The position numbers and the translations under genes were made by a program. The notes beneath the pieces were generated by a model. It was not told where the DNA came from, made no database searches, and saw only the letters and a program-made list of their open reading frames with translations. From Cricetomys ansorgei (lineage: Eukaryota > Chordata > Mammalia > Rodentia > Nesomyidae), in NCBI GenBank assembly GCA_026225945.1, contig JAMJFZ010000199.1, positions 67,186,501 to 67,250,500 of the forward strand: 64,000 bases of DNA. The letters run 5' to 3'. Positions 28,569-41,906 of this stretch are shown piece by piece (within the stretch, counting starts at the first letter, position 1; every line of letters starts with the position of its first letter).

Positions 28569-29032
28569 CAAACAGTCACCACACAAGGGATGTGTTAGAC
28601 ATATAAGACTTGTGTGTTCAGTAGAATGAGCGAATATGCCACCTGGATTAACATAAACATTTTGGAAATTACTAAAACTGAGATCAAGGGCAAGAGAGGT
28701 GATTCCTTCCATATAATTTTTCTTGAGGAAATGCTGACTCCATGGAATCACATACCATCTTATATGTAAGACTGTTGATAAAATTACACAATCTGTCAGA
28801 TGCCTCATATGTACACGTTAAATCTAACATAATATAGTCAAAGCGAATTGAATAACAATAATGATTACTGTCATTATAATCCAGTGCATTCTTTCAATTA
28901 ATATATTTATAACAATCATAGTAGGATACAGTATCATATCCCCTCACACTTAGAATGTACAGGAGGCAAACAGAAGGTGGAACAAGAAAATGACAGCTGT
29001 CTCCCCTGTCATTTTCAATTTGTTCAATTATT

Positions 29033-29190
29033 CTCCTCCTCCCTCCTCTTCTGACCCTTCCTCTACTCCTGCCCTGGCACCCATTTTCTCTCTCTCTTCT
29101 TCCTGTCCTTCTTTCTATTCATCTTCCTTTGCTCAATCTGTCTCCTTTTCCCTCCTCTTCCTCCCCCTCCTTCTACTCCATCTCCTCCTT
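29033..29190. repeat. Pyrimidine-rich (TCC)-like low-complexity region
   Basis: Repeated tcctcc, cttcct and ccctcc words give an interrupted pyrimidine strand over about 150 nt. No element family is recognised. Confidence 0.7.
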
Positions 29191-31885
29191 TCCAATGACC
29201 TACAGCATCAACCTTATTTGATGTCTTTATTGCTAAAGTTTTAGTTTTCTATAAACAGCTCTTAAAATTGGATTTAACTTACCAAGGATCAGAAGTGGGG
29301 GGATTTTGTCTCCCTTACAAATCTCCACATGTACACTTAAGTGGAAGAAATACCAGCTTAAGCAAGAGAAGAGGACAAGAGGTCAATACAATGGAAGCCT
29401 ATAAATCATGGAAGTCCAATGACCTAGCCATCTTAGGAGCAGGGAAGAGGCAGAAACTTTGAGTGGGCTGGAATTTACTGTAGATAGGAGGGAGTGGATG
29501 ACCCTCTATATCCTCTGCAGCCCTGGAGATCAGAAGTCTAAGTCTGATCTCATTCTTCCTTAAAGTGACTTTCCTGTGGTCTTCAGTGGCTTTGATTGGA
29601 AGGCCTTTGTGCCTCCAGAACAAAAATCTAAATCTGGACATCTTTCCTGTTTTTGTCCTCCTTGCTCTGACCTTAGTTTCCCCTAGGTAAGTAAACATGT
29701 TCTGTTCTGGAATCAGTTGTCTTTTCATAACTGGGCACCAGTGCTCTGGCCTTTTGCCTTTTCTCATTATGTTCCAGGTTGGTAGTGACAGTCTCACAGT
29801 ACTTCTTCATAGAGACCCTAGTACATGAGAGTTTATCTCATTTCAGAATGGCTCTGCTTCTTTCCTACCTCAAATGCTGCAGCTACTAATACCTCTTTTA
29901 TGGCATGAGTCATTCTAGCTAAAACAGTCACATATCAAACTTAAATCGACTATATATGTATCATATGTGGATGCAAGAATAATTTATTAAATATTGTTTC
30001 TGTCAAGGTACTAAGCAGAAATAGAAACAGAAAAATTACCTGTCCAAGATTTCTGCATTCCATCCCTGTTAGTCTAGTTTATGAGGCAGCACATAGATAA
30101 ATTTTAGCATAGTTTGGTAAATTCTATAATAATCTCATGCATAAATGCTACTGTAGCCCAGACAGGGTCACTCATGCCATTCTGGGGAAGGCAAAAATAA
30201 AAGAGCTATGGAAGAACAAGTCTATCTAAAAGAAATAGGTGGGTACTGATAAGAGTACTAAAATTCCAATCACATAGGTAAGTATGAGTACATGTGATGA
30301 AAGGGGAATCATCTGTGGGAGTGAAAAACCAAACCAATGTCATAGTAGAATGAAGCATGTTTGAGATATATTGGAGATGAACTGAGGTTAGGTTTAGAGG
30401 TATGAGACAGTACAGAGGTTTCTAGGGTTTGCTCTGATGAAAAATATAAGATTTGTCACCTCATATTGGCCGTAGTAGGGATGGAGAGCAGTGCAAGGAA
30501 AGAGATAAGCTTGGAAACTGCTGTGTTAGCTAATAAGAAGCAATTAGGATGATGCCCAGGCTGTGGGGGAGGAAGAAGATAAGGTGTGAAAACAAATATA
30601 ATATGTGTTAGTAGGAATCAGTCTCTTAGAGGTGAGAAAGAATAAATTGGAGATGGTTCTGAAGTTTCTGGTGAAGCTGTTAATAAACCACTTAGGGAAA
30701 AATCCAGGACCCAAGAAGATGTCCCCAGTTGCACAGATCTGTAGTCTAGCAGCCCCAATCTGAATCCTCATGTAATAAGTCTTGGGACAGCTGCTCCTCA
30801 ATATCATTTTGTTTTTCCTATCTGTAAAACAGGGAAGTATGAAGAGCTTCCTGCCAGAGTGCTAGAGTAGGATAAATCAGAATATGTCAGCAGATGCTTC
30901 ATATGGTCAGAGGTCAGAGGACAGTAAAGACTCAATACTATATTTTAGCTAATATTATTCTTTAGTGTAAAGAAATCTAACTTAAATATTATTCATGCAG
31001 CCATTTCTTTTTATAACTATAAATTCACTACCATAACCACTAGAGACAATTTTTTATTAAATCACTGTTCTAGCCTCAGACCAAACAGAGGACAAGAGTT
31101 GTCTTGAGTTTTAAATCCATTCTGTAGTCTGTGGACAATCCACAGCAAGCAATCCACAACCCCCAGTGTCACGTTTTTGGGCTCCCAGTGTGCGAAGGAA
31201 GTGCTATGACCATTCAGTGAAGCAAGAGGATGCAAACTCTTTGGGACCAGGAGAACGCTATAGAACCCAAGTCACATGTTGTCCATACTGGGCTTCCAGG
31301 TTAATTTGCAAAAAGTTCAACTGATGTCCTTTTGAAAGCTACCTGGACTTCCCACTTTCTCACCTAGCCTCCTTTCGAAGAATAACTCAGATAATAAATG
31401 TTATGCTGAGTGAAGTCTGGAGTAATTCCCCAGAGCCTGGAGAATACTTTCTCAGTCTGGAGCATACATTGATTTGTGTGAAAAGTTCTCTTGGGAAAGA
31501 AAACAAGATCAATATGGAACACAATTCTCTGAGCTACCCCAATATGTCACCCAGGGAGGCAAAGGTGATTGTAAACAGTGAAGAATGAGACCACTCTCTA
31601 GTGATAAATGCTAGAGCAGTCTGTGAAACTGAATCCAGTTCATACTCTAATGTCTGTGCCTATAGAGAAGAATGCTGTCTGCACCGGGAATGTTCTGAAT
31701 GCATTGATCCAAGAGAATCACACTTAATGCCAACTCAAAAAATATGATGCCTTGCATGGAAATGTGGTCATGAGATGCTTGATATCAACTAAAATGTAAA
31801 TGCCCGTGACCGGCTATATATGATCAAAGCATCATTATGCATGAATGCTCAAATGTCATAGTGAAACATTATTTTATATGCTAAC

Positions 31886-32189
31886 TGGTGGCTTCAATAA
31901 GACTGACCGTCATGGGCTTACATGTTTGAATGCTTAGTTTTTAAGGAATGACACTATTTGAGAAGGATTAGGAGGTGTGGCCTTGTTAGAGTAGGTGTCA
32001 CCTTGCTGAAGAAAGTATGTCATTGGGAGTAGGCTTAAAGGTTTTTAAAAGTCCATGCTAGTCTTAGTTCCTTTCTCTCCCTCTCCATCTCCCTCCCTCT
32101 CCCTCCCTCTCCCTCCCTCTCCCTCCCTTTCCCTCTCCTTCTCCCCCTCCCCCTTCTCCACTTCTCTCCCTCTCCCCTCCCCCCCCCTC

Positions 32190-32230
<41 letters not shown>

Positions 32231-32406
32231 TTGCAGATCAGGATGCAGCTCTCAGCTACTGTTCCAGCACCATATTTGCCACCATGCTCCCTGCCATGAG
32301 ATAATGGACTGACTCTCTGAAACTGTAAGCAAGCCCCCAATGAAATGTATCAGATTTGACTTGGTCATGGTGTCTCCCTCACAGCAATAGAAGAATGATT
32401 ATGACA
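31886..32406 (+). mobile_element. MTD-type MaLR solo LTR with CT expansion
   Basis: The 5' part has 'aataagactgaccgtcatgg' and 'aggattaggaggtgtggcct', and the 3' part has 'cttgcagatcaggatgcagc', 'ctgaaactgtaagcaagccc' and 'ttggtcatggtgtctccctc'. This is the order of a rodent MTD LTR (ERVL-MaLR). The CT-rich stretch normal at this place in the LTR is greatly enlarged (32069-32228). No internal sequence is attached, so it is a solo LTR. Confidence 0.75.
32069..32228. repeat. (CCCTCT)n/(CT)n homopyrimidine tract
   Basis: About 160 nt are almost purely C and T on the plus strand. It goes from CCCTCT hexamers through C-rich runs to a pure CT end. It lies inside the MTD LTR. Confidence 0.95.
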
Positions 32407-34514
32407 CTATCTAAAACTTAATAATAAATATAAATTTAAAAATTCAGTTGAGTTAAAATAAACTAGAAGCAAGATCTCCTGGGAAGTGGAAGGAGACTAT
32501 CCAGAAAGGGAACCAAAGGATGATGAGCATGTGAATACGTTAAATGTATACTATATAAATATGTGAAAATGTATAGTATAATTCCACAAGTATTGCACAT
32601 TGATAAAAACATACTTTCCATAGGACAAATTAAAAATGGCTACAAAAATGTTCTAGGTAAAGTTACTGCTAACAAGATTTATAGTCATTGGAGGAGAGGA
32701 GAAAACTAAGTAAGAGTTGACATATCTCATGAACTTAGAGTTAGAAATTTTCAGAGAACCAGTGCCATTTGCATATATGTCACTTATTGAACAATAAATA
32801 CATTTGCATATAGACAATGAAGAGTATAGCAGGGGGGACCTTCGGTTTGCATTGAAGCGAACAACATTTGCATGGAGATGATCTCTGCAGTAGGTAGAAA
32901 GGAAAGGGATGAAGACAAAGTCCCTCTCTGTGCAAACAAGACTCGTCCTGGATCCCAGAGTCCCACTAAGGGAAAGAAAAAATAATAATAAAGAGAAGGA
33001 ATCATCTTGTGGGCTAAGAACCAAACACCAGGCTGCTGATACTCTGTGGACAACAGGCACCAAGAAACACAGCGGTTGCTGTTATAAGATAAAGAGCTGG
33101 TGATGGTGTAAATGTTCAGAAGTGAGAATTAGCTTTCCAAGTTCTGACTCTTCCACAGGGCTTCGACCTGGTGGTCTCTGCAATAAGAATAGTCACATCA
33201 CATAAACTACCTTTTTAGAAGAGAGTTATCATACAAAATATCTCCTCAAGAGTGAGCCATATAACTTAATAGTTTCCTCGGGCTCTTGGGCTATGGTATC
33301 AGATCAGCTCTTTCTTATTCCCAGGAACATATATGATATGTGACAAAGAACAAATAGGACAAATGCTGTTTCCTGGTGCATGTGATCCTGGAATACAGTT
33401 ATAACCACACAGTTGTTGTGAGGGATAAATGTGCCACCAGTCATCATGACAGCTGTCACTGTTATCATCAAGATGCTGAAGAGCACAACCACTGATGTCA
33501 AAGCCTGAAAATTTTGCTTACAGTCTATGTTTGCATAAACAATAACTAAATGGGAAAATACAATTTATGGCTAGAATTATCTGTATACTTTCAGATAGTT
33601 ATATCTAGACAACAAAACATTAGTTCAAAGAGTCTGTGGCTTAAGAGCTGGCAGATCCATGTTGCAATTCTAACATTCCCCATGGAAGTGAGAACCTTGC
33701 TTGCCCCCCTTCCTCCAAGGAATTAGTTTCCTCCTACGTGGGCGATACTGAGGATATATCAGCATTCTGGAAACCCCTGTCTCCTACTTCATGAAGTGTG
33801 GAAGCAAGGGAGATATAATGTGAGTCGAGATGGATGCTGCTGTGAGACACCCAGGGGAGACACAGAGGCTGGGGACTCCTTCTTGGTAGCATTTGAAAGG
33901 TAAGCAATTCAGATTCTATACCAAATATTCCCTCTCCATTTCAAACAGTGAGACTGCTAATGAAGACACATCTAACCCCCATATTAAGCATAATTGGTAG
34001 ATTTTTAAGAGAGAAATATTTAGTGTTCATGGAGATATGATAATTTAATTACTTTCAAATACAAGAGCAAAGAGACTTTGGGGAACATAAAACTGAATCT
34101 ATACAGCAGTAGCTCTTGAGTTAACTGAATATCATTTGTGCACAGGAAAAATAGCAACATTTTATTTCTAGTGCTTCTAATTGTAGCTACACTAAAATTA
34201 ATAAGAAAATTTAAAACAGCAGAAGGAGAAACATGAGAAAAATCTATGATTTATGCAATATTTACTGTGTCAATCACCATGGATACATTAGCCATGAGGA
34301 CAATCATGAAAATCTCACCAAGCTAGCAATGTGCCTGTTCACTACCACAGATCAGTTCTGTACATAAACAAAAGGTATTTCAGAATTTTGTGGAGGTCAG
34401 TGACCATTTGAGCTCAAGCCATGGTTCTTAGATAAAAATACACTTATTGATCAAATCTTGGTTTTCTCCTGTGTGGACATATCTCTACGGACATTACAGG
34501 ACCCAGAAGAGCCC

Positions 34515-34700
34515 AGCTTCGTAACATATACCTGTAATACCAGCACTCAGGGGACTTAGGAAAGGTGATTGCTGTGAGTACAAGGCCAGCTTATACTACA
34601 ACAAAAATTCTGGTCTAGAACTCCTAGGCACAATGGAAAAAATCCCAAACATCCCAAACAAACAAACACAAAGCAAGCAAGCAAACAAACAAACGAAAAT
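34515..34700 (+). mobile_element. B1-like SINE, old
   Basis: 'cctgtaataccagcactcag', 'gctgtgagtacaaggccagc' and a tail of caaa units identify a diverged forward B1-type element. Confidence 0.75.
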
Positions 34701-34863
34701 CTCAGAAGAGATGCTATTTGCAAAAGCTGAGCAATGGGTAAGGCATACAACCTGATTAATAATTATCCCTCTTCATTTGTTTTTCCTAGATGTTGGGTTT
34801 CTTGCCTTGAAAGGTGTGAGGTTATGCTACAGAGACCTGGTTTAATGCTGTGCTTTTCTCCAA

Positions 34864-34864
<1 letters not shown>

Positions 34865-34895
<31 letters not shown>
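34865..34895. repeat. (CA)n microsatellite
   Basis: About 15 CA units. Confidence 0.95.
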
Positions 34896-34897
<2 letters not shown>

Positions 34898-35544
34898 CAG
34901 ACAGAACAGGAAACTCAGCTTAAGAAATTGCTTACCTGGTATAGGCAGTACACCCTTTCTGAAAGTTAAATTGAAACAAACTATGGGGGTAAGGCCACTC
35001 CTAAAACTCTAAGAGTAAATGTAAGTCGAGATGATTTCCATACATTCGCAGGCCGTGATAAATATCATTTACTTACTGACCAGGCTAATCCAGCATGTGC
35101 GGACTCAGTAACTGCCAATAAAAATCACAGAGAGAACACCAGCAATTTGGTCTCCATGGAAACAGAAGGTAATATCCCATCCCTGTTCCTAGATGGATCT
35201 TTTATTATTTCAGTCTTTGAAATGCGGTTTTTCAAGGTGATAGAAACTATCAAATATAGTCAATTATTCATAACAATGGAGATAGGAAGTGTGGGTCTTC
35301 CATGTTTCTTTGACCCTATTGATTTTTCATGTAGAAAAGAGGACACTGGTGAGGGGAATGGCTGATGCTCTGAAACCATATATCACCATTCCAGGTCTGC
35401 TAGAATTTTTCAGCAAGGAACTTCACAGCTTTCGTCACAGAGTTGACTTCCTGCCTTTAGTCACTTAACAGAAGTGCAGTTGGTACCAGTGCCCAGAACC
35501 CTTATGAACTCGGCCATCACTCAGTGCAGGCTATAAATGTTGTA

Positions 35545-35770
35545 AATATCGTAAACTGTGAAGGCTGGGATGGGACTGCAAGCACGCTGAGGAAATGCAG
35601 TTTAAGGAACAACTGACAACAAACGCTGGGAAAGATGTGGAGGAAAGAGAGACCCCCATCCACTGTTGGTAGGATGGAAGCTGGTACACCCTCTCTGGGA
35701 ATTGGTGTGGAGAATTCTTCAAAAAGTTAAAAGTGAAGTGGCAGTGTGAGATTCTTTCCTAAGGCCCATG
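35545..35770 (+). mobile_element. L1 ORF2 fragment, decayed
   Basis: 'gctgggaaagatgtggagga', 'catccactgttggtaggatg', 'ggaattggtgtggagaattc' and 'ttcaaaaagttaaaagtgaa' follow the order of the conserved C-terminal part of L1 ORF2 DNA. Stops and shifts are present, so it is an inert relic. Confidence 0.8.
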
Positions 35771-36339
35771 ACTCACTATCCCTGAGAAGCTGGCTAGCTT
35801 TTTAGTACCAGGCACGATTTCCCTCCTGTTGAGTGGACCTTAAGCCCAATTAAATAGCTGTTGGTTGCCACAAATATGTGCGTGCTACTTATTTATTTCA
35901 TGCTGATCATTATCATGATTCATGGGTGCTGCAGCTAGATGGGGCTGTTTAATTGCTTCCCTCCATTGGTAGCTTGTATGGTATTTTCTGGAACCATGAA
36001 AGCTAGATGACAGGGAAGGGGCTTTAACGTTACAGTAATATATAGTCACCCAAGTCATGCATAAGTATGTGTTGACATCAGCAGTAGGTGCCCACCCTCA
36101 ACCCTTCAGAGTCAATTAAGGGCCACTCAATAGTCCATATTGGTTGAGGAGTCACTTGGGCTATTCTGACCAACACTCCAAAAGGAGGTTGCCTATGCTT
36201 GGTATGGGGGTTTTTGTTCATCTATACCTCTTATAAGGAACACTGTCGCCCAAGTAGCTCATATGCATAATTCCTTTATACCCTTGTATGCATAAGTGTA
36301 CTACCACCTTTCACCAAAGAAATATCTCCTTTAAGCAAA

Positions 36340-36570
36340 TGGAAACCATCACAGAATATAACTTGACATAGTTCAGAGACCAACAGATTGTAGGGGATCC
36401 CAACCCCAACAGAAATAATCTATGAAACAGTGTCTTCTAGAAATGGCTGCATAAACAAGAGAAAATTTTTTCTCAGGGTCCTCCACCTAGACAAAGAACT
36501 ATAGGCAACCAATGACTCCTAAGAGAAGGAAAATTAACCTCTCCCATTGATGGGCTTCCATATGGGTTGT
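36340..36570 (+). mobile_element. L1 3' UTR-like fragment
   Basis: 'atggaaaccatcacagaata', 'acagtgtcttctagaaatgg', 'caaagaactataggcaacca' and 'atgggttgtccaatgcaacc' follow the rodent L1 3' UTR order. The 35770-36340 stretch between this and the ORF2 piece is probably repeat-derived too, but I cannot name it. Confidence 0.65.
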
Positions 36571-36639
36571 CCAATGCAACCTATGGCAGATAGATATTTC
36601 ACACAGTATTTGTTTTTCTGTGATTGACTTAAGCCATAG

Positions 36640-37510
36640 AATATAATCCTAAAAGACACAAAGGAACCTGAACAGCCAAAGCAACTGTGAGAAGAAGACA
36701 AAACAGAAAGTATCATATCTTTGATTTCAGAATGGAGTGGACCTACAATGATTAGCACGGTGAGTTATTGCCATAGACACTGGCATAGAAACCAATTGAA
36801 CAGAACAGCAAGCCTATCTCAAATCATTAAATATAGTAACCATGTTCCATTTTCAAAGAACTCATATCCCCATAATAAGCCTTGTAAAATAACAGAAAAC
36901 TCAGCAATAAATCCACTTCATCACTGAATAGTGCCAAGGCTGCACAATGGAGTAAGGACAGTCTTTCACACAAACAGTGTTTGGAAACTGCATATCCACA
37001 CGTAAGATAATACTGAAGTCATTTTTTACCCCATACACTATAATCATCTTAAGTGTGTTGAAGAATGTAATGTCAAACCTGAAACTATAAAAGCCTTGGA
37101 GAAAATGTAAAGGGAAACTTGAGGACATTTATATTGGTAATGCTGCAAGGCAGCCAAAGGGGAAGAGATGAATGGGACTGTGTCAACCAAGGTGCCTGCC
37201 CTGTGAAGGGACAAGCCATACATTGCAAACACAATGGAAGAAAGAGAGGAAACAGTTTTCAACTGTGATCTGATGAAGAGCTAACATCCAGTGTATGTAA
37301 GGAACTCCTACAACTAAACAAAAACCCAAAGTAGATCATTAAACATAAGCAAATTTACAAAGAGGCAAATTATTTAAATGGACAGTTCTCCAGATGGAAT
37401 ATAGGACAGGCCAATGGGTATATGAAAATGTTTTGGCACTAGTAATCATCAGTGAAATGAAGATTAAAGCTATGAGATATATCTCAACAAATCTTTTCTG
37501 AGCAGATGTG
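36640..37510 (+). mobile_element. L1 ORF2 fragment, decayed
   Basis: 'cctgaacagccaaagcaact', 'gacactggcatagaaaccaa', 'aaactataaaagccttggag' and 'aatgggactgtgtcaaccaa' follow L1 ORF2 order over about 870 bp on the plus strand. Many frame breaks are present. Confidence 0.8.
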
Positions 37511-37893
37511 AGGAGCCAGGTAAACACCATTTATAAAGAGAAATGAGATCTTCACAGGGGCGCTCAAATAATGGAAGATATACAGATATATATCATCTGC
37601 CAATCCATTCACCTGGTGTCAGGGGGAAGCTGGGTTATGATATCAAGTTCATTGGATTAAAGCTCCAGTTCAGCCCCTGCCGTATGGTGGTGTCAGAGTT
37701 AGGGCATTGTGTATATCTTAGCTTCTTTCTGTCTCAATGTCTTCATATGTTTAATCATCTGAAAGCATCTGTACCTTTTCTGGGCACCTTAAAGGGAGAA
37801 TAGCTGACTATGGATGTAAACTAAAATGACCACTTCTCCTAGTGAAAAAGTAGGCTTGTTGGTGGTGAAGGCAGTGGTGGTGGCAGCAGAGAT

Positions 37894-37933
<40 letters not shown>
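37894..37933. repeat. (GT)n microsatellite
   Basis: About 19 GT units followed by imperfect GT/ACAC sequence to 37965. This can form a small inverted repeat between GTGTGT and ACACAC. Confidence 0.95.
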
Positions 37934-38104
37934 GTATGTGTGTTTACACACACATGTGCACACATGAAGGCCAGAAGTCAACATCAGATTTCTTCCTCTA
38001 CCAACCCAAGTACACCTCAGATGCCCCATATGTTTGTAGCTGTGACATGGATACAACAGTAAATACAGCAGAGAAGCCCTGAAGGTATTCTACAAGATTC
38101 ATTT

Positions 38105-38225
38105 TTCTTTCTACATATTGGAAAATAGACCTAGACAGGGAAAGTGGCATGTTCAAAGTCATGCAGGGGTTTAATACTGAAGTCAAGAGCCAAACTCTTC
38201 AACATCCAACCTATAAAACCACAGT
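38105..38225 (-). mobile_element. MIR SINE relic
   Basis: 'cctagacagggaaagtggca', 'gttcaaagtcatgcaggggt' and 'agtcaagagccaaactcttc' mirror the reverse of the MIR consensus (sense of the 'aaggtcacacagctagtaag' side). Confidence 0.55.
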
Positions 38226-40679
38226 CAGCATTGTTTTTCTGACATTGATTTAATCATGCAGGCAAAAAAAAAAAATCCTATCAGCAGACGGTTTTCTTAG
38301 GGATTTTTGTGCCAAACTCTGCTCCAGACCATCGTAGAATTGTGCCATTTAGTTTCTTTAGAAGCCAGTGAGGCTGTGTTGGTAACCGCCCTCAAGAGGA
38401 ATGTCATTTCAGAAGGGTTGAATAACTTCTCTAATGTTCAGATGGTTTGCAAAAGAGAGACACAAAACCTCAGGCCATGACTCTAAATGCAGAAAGTCAA
38501 ATGTCAAAGCTGCTGCAGGAAGGAATTGAGCCACAGGACATGGGGATCTGAGAAATGAGGCGGGTCCCACTGCATCATCATCTCTTACCTTCCTGGAATG
38601 CTATTTGCTCCAACAAGTTCATTTTTGCCATGTATTTCTGGTTTTTCACAGGCCTCTGCCAGAAAGGTCTTGCTGGGAGGAGCACCTGTTCTCCAATGCC
38701 TCCAGCTGATGTGGCAGCCCGCAGGGATTCCAGTACTATATGCTAATGCTCTGGGCTTCTTGGGATTTGGATGCAAAGCTCCCAAGGGGATACAGGACCA
38801 AGATTGGATTCTTGCATGGCAGCCTTGCCTGGTGGGAAGGTGCAGGGTGGGCACAGAACACTGAATCCATGTAATTGGATGGGACCCAAGTGGAAAACAC
38901 ACAGGAAAAGAACTGAGCCCTAAAAACCACACCCTGAGCCAAGTTTCAGGAGCAAACCCAGTGCCAAGAACTCACAGCTCAGCCTTTCTCTCTGAGCATA
39001 TGAAATGCAGGCACATTTCATTTGACATAGAGCTCCAGAAACAGCCAAGAAAATAAATCAGGAAACAAACAAACACCTTCCCGCTATATTGCATCCTCTG
39101 CCTGCCAAGTCCAGTTCTATAAAGCATTTATACATATAAACCTTCCTAAAATTCCTGAAATCTTCCTAAAAGGCAGTACCCATTTCATAGCTGTACAAAC
39201 TGAGTTTCTATAAGCACCAAATTTCCCCACATTATAAGTATTTGTCACAGGAGGTGACATATTACGATAGTCTCAGGCAGTATGCTAGGTCATGTGTGAA
39301 AGGCTAGAGCTTTGGAATGTTCTACAGAGTTCACTACCCTACCCTGAGCTGCTTCTAAGGTCTTTGCAGTCTCTCAATATGGCCCATGCCACTATGGTTT
39401 CCTCCCTTACTTTCTGTCTGCTACAGTGAATGACCTCTCTCTTGGGTCTCTAGCTGTTCAACTCTGCACCAGCATGATGCACACAGTTGTGTTAACCATC
39501 CATGCAACATATCTTGTTAGAGCACTGGTTTTGTAGGGCAGTTGTCTTGTTAGGTCCTACGGGAAGAACCTAAATGAGTTGGTCCCTAGTCTGAGGTATT
39601 CAGAGCTCTTGCACAGGAGTGCTAAAGATGTTTAGAGCATTTGGGAAACCAAAGAGCTGTCATTTCAGCAGTGCTGGTACAAATTGTCTCATCTGATGCA
39701 CAAGGTGCTGAGCACCAGAGCCTCTCCCAAGTAGATGGAGCATCATGACTCTTTCAGACACTTCAGTGGCATCAGCTAAAGACCTCAGCATGTGAGACAC
39801 CTGCTGCAAAGGTTTCAAACGAGCCTGTAAATGCTGACAATTACCAAGGTCTCTGGCCATATTCACTTGGGAGGACTCTGAGCTGAAGGTTTTTAGGTGG
39901 TAGGTCTATCAGGGAGACTCTTACCACCACCACATAGTAGTGTGACAGAGGGAAAGCTTGGCACAAGAGAAGTTGAACTGTGATGGAAAGCTGGACAGAG
40001 TGAATTTTCCTGTGTGGAAGTCAGCTCTCAATGTCTCAGTAGCAAGTGAACTGGCAGATAACTTGGGGGCACACCACACATCTGTTGAGGGATGAAGGAT
40101 TTCTCCTAGGCCTTGGAGCTAGAGAACCTTCTATCCTTCCACACCCCATGCTGAAACAGGAATTTAGTGATGCATAGTGGGACAAGAGATGTCCATCTTA
40201 CTCTTAGCTTTCTCTTCTCTCCCTCATTCATTTGAGGCTCCTTGTAGGAGGTAAGCACACCAGCTTCTAGGAAGCTCACAGAGTGCAGAGATACTAAGGG
40301 TGTATCTTCTCTTCTTACCATGTTCTAATACCAGCTCCATGCTTGAGACTCAGTCCTACTATGGACTCAGGTATCCATCCTTTGATGGAAATCATGACTA
40401 GCCCACTGTGAGCTCCTCAGGATCATGAAGACATGTGACACAGAAGCTTAACCCAGATAGAAACATGACTAGGCTCACATTTGTAGCCATATTTCCTGGC
40501 TAGATCTCAAACTTGGGAAAATACAGGTCCCAGAAAAGCAAGGTGAAAGTTTTACTTCATATCCTGAACAGTCTGGCCAAAGAGCCTGTTGTAGCAGAAG
40601 GTGGACACTCTTTTACATTCCTGCAACTGGCTTCACCATGATAAATTTCTTGTGTCCACTTCTCTGGGCCATGAGGTAT

Positions 40680-41044
40680 CAGATGTCTGGTTAAACATTA
40701 TTGTGGCTGTCAGTACAGGTGTCTCTAACTGAGAATTGTTTGAACTGAACAAAAGACCTGCCTGAGTAAAACTGAGCTCCCCAATGTAACGGGACCGGTC
40801 CAACCTACTGAGGTCCTGACTATAACAAACTGAACAGTTGTTTTCCAGCTGAGAAAGACAGTGTGGCCCAGCTTTGGGACTTAGAGTTGGCCTAGAACTC
40901 TGCCATCAACTCTCTTGTGTCTCCAGCTTGCTTAATGCAGATTTATAGCCTTCTTGGCCTCCAGAATTGTGTGAGTCAATTCGTTACAACAAGGAAAGAG
41001 TCATTTCTGATGGTTCTGTGTTTCTGGGCAACCCTGAGTAATAC
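40680..41044 (+). mobile_element. MLT2-like ERVL LTR
   Basis: 'gtctggttaaacattattgt' near the start, 'ggcctccagaattgtgtgag' in the 3' part and 'ggcaaccctgagtaatac' at the end correspond in order to the MLT2 LTR consensus. The middle is strongly diverged. It is an old solo LTR. Confidence 0.75.
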
Positions 41045-41174
41045 TTGCTTGTTATTTCTGAACAAGACACTAATAAAATGTCTCATGTACTGAAGAGTAA
41101 TATAGACAAGGATGAGAGAAGAGAAATGGCAGACACTACTCGGGATGAAGCAAAAGGATTGCAAAGCTAGACAA

Positions 41175-41176
<2 letters not shown>

Positions 41177-41222
<46 letters not shown>
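41177..41222. repeat. (TAT)n microsatellite
   Basis: About 15 uninterrupted ATT/TAT units, 510 nt beyond the donor side of the 127-nt exon. Confidence 0.95.
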
Positions 41223-41223
<1 letters not shown>

Positions 41224-41666
41224 CAGCTACTAACCACCAGGTACTAGTCCAAGACCTTCACATTTGTGGCAACATTAGGTGTATATAATTGCCCATGAGA
41301 TCAGTAATTCTTGGTGATGGCATTGTAGAGATAGGGAAGACAGAAACACAGAGAGTGGGTAAACAGAAGGTGGATCCTGGTTTTGAAAGCAGGCATGACC
41401 CAACGCCAACAGACAATCAAATCACCACAAAATGAGAAGGAAACATCCTCCCAGTAGCAGTACCTCCTGGCTTTTAGAGAGCTGTTATCTCCAAATGGAC
41501 CAGAAGAGTGGCCATAAACAAAGAATACTCACTGTGTCTACTGCAGCACTTGACATTCAGAGTGAGTCTGAGAGATAACTGGTGAGAAGTGAAAGGATGA
41601 ATGGACCCTGAAAAAAAAGGGCCCAACAGTGCCCTAAGGAAACATTTGAAAATAGAAGGAAACTCA

Positions 41667-41906
<240 letters not shown>

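Noticed and set aside
29399..29797. 132-codon minus-strand ORF
   Set aside because: Basic, low-homology translation without splice sites in FAM135B phase; the flanking exons already join directly.
32035..32340. Arg/Glu/Gly-rich 101-codon frame and Pro/Ser/Leu-rich 85-codon frame
   Set aside because: Both are translations of the CT-rich tract inside the MTD LTR.
37808..38062. Open frames across the GT tract on both strands
   Set aside because: The apparent proteins are Cys-Val or Thr-His dipeptide runs produced by the microsatellite.
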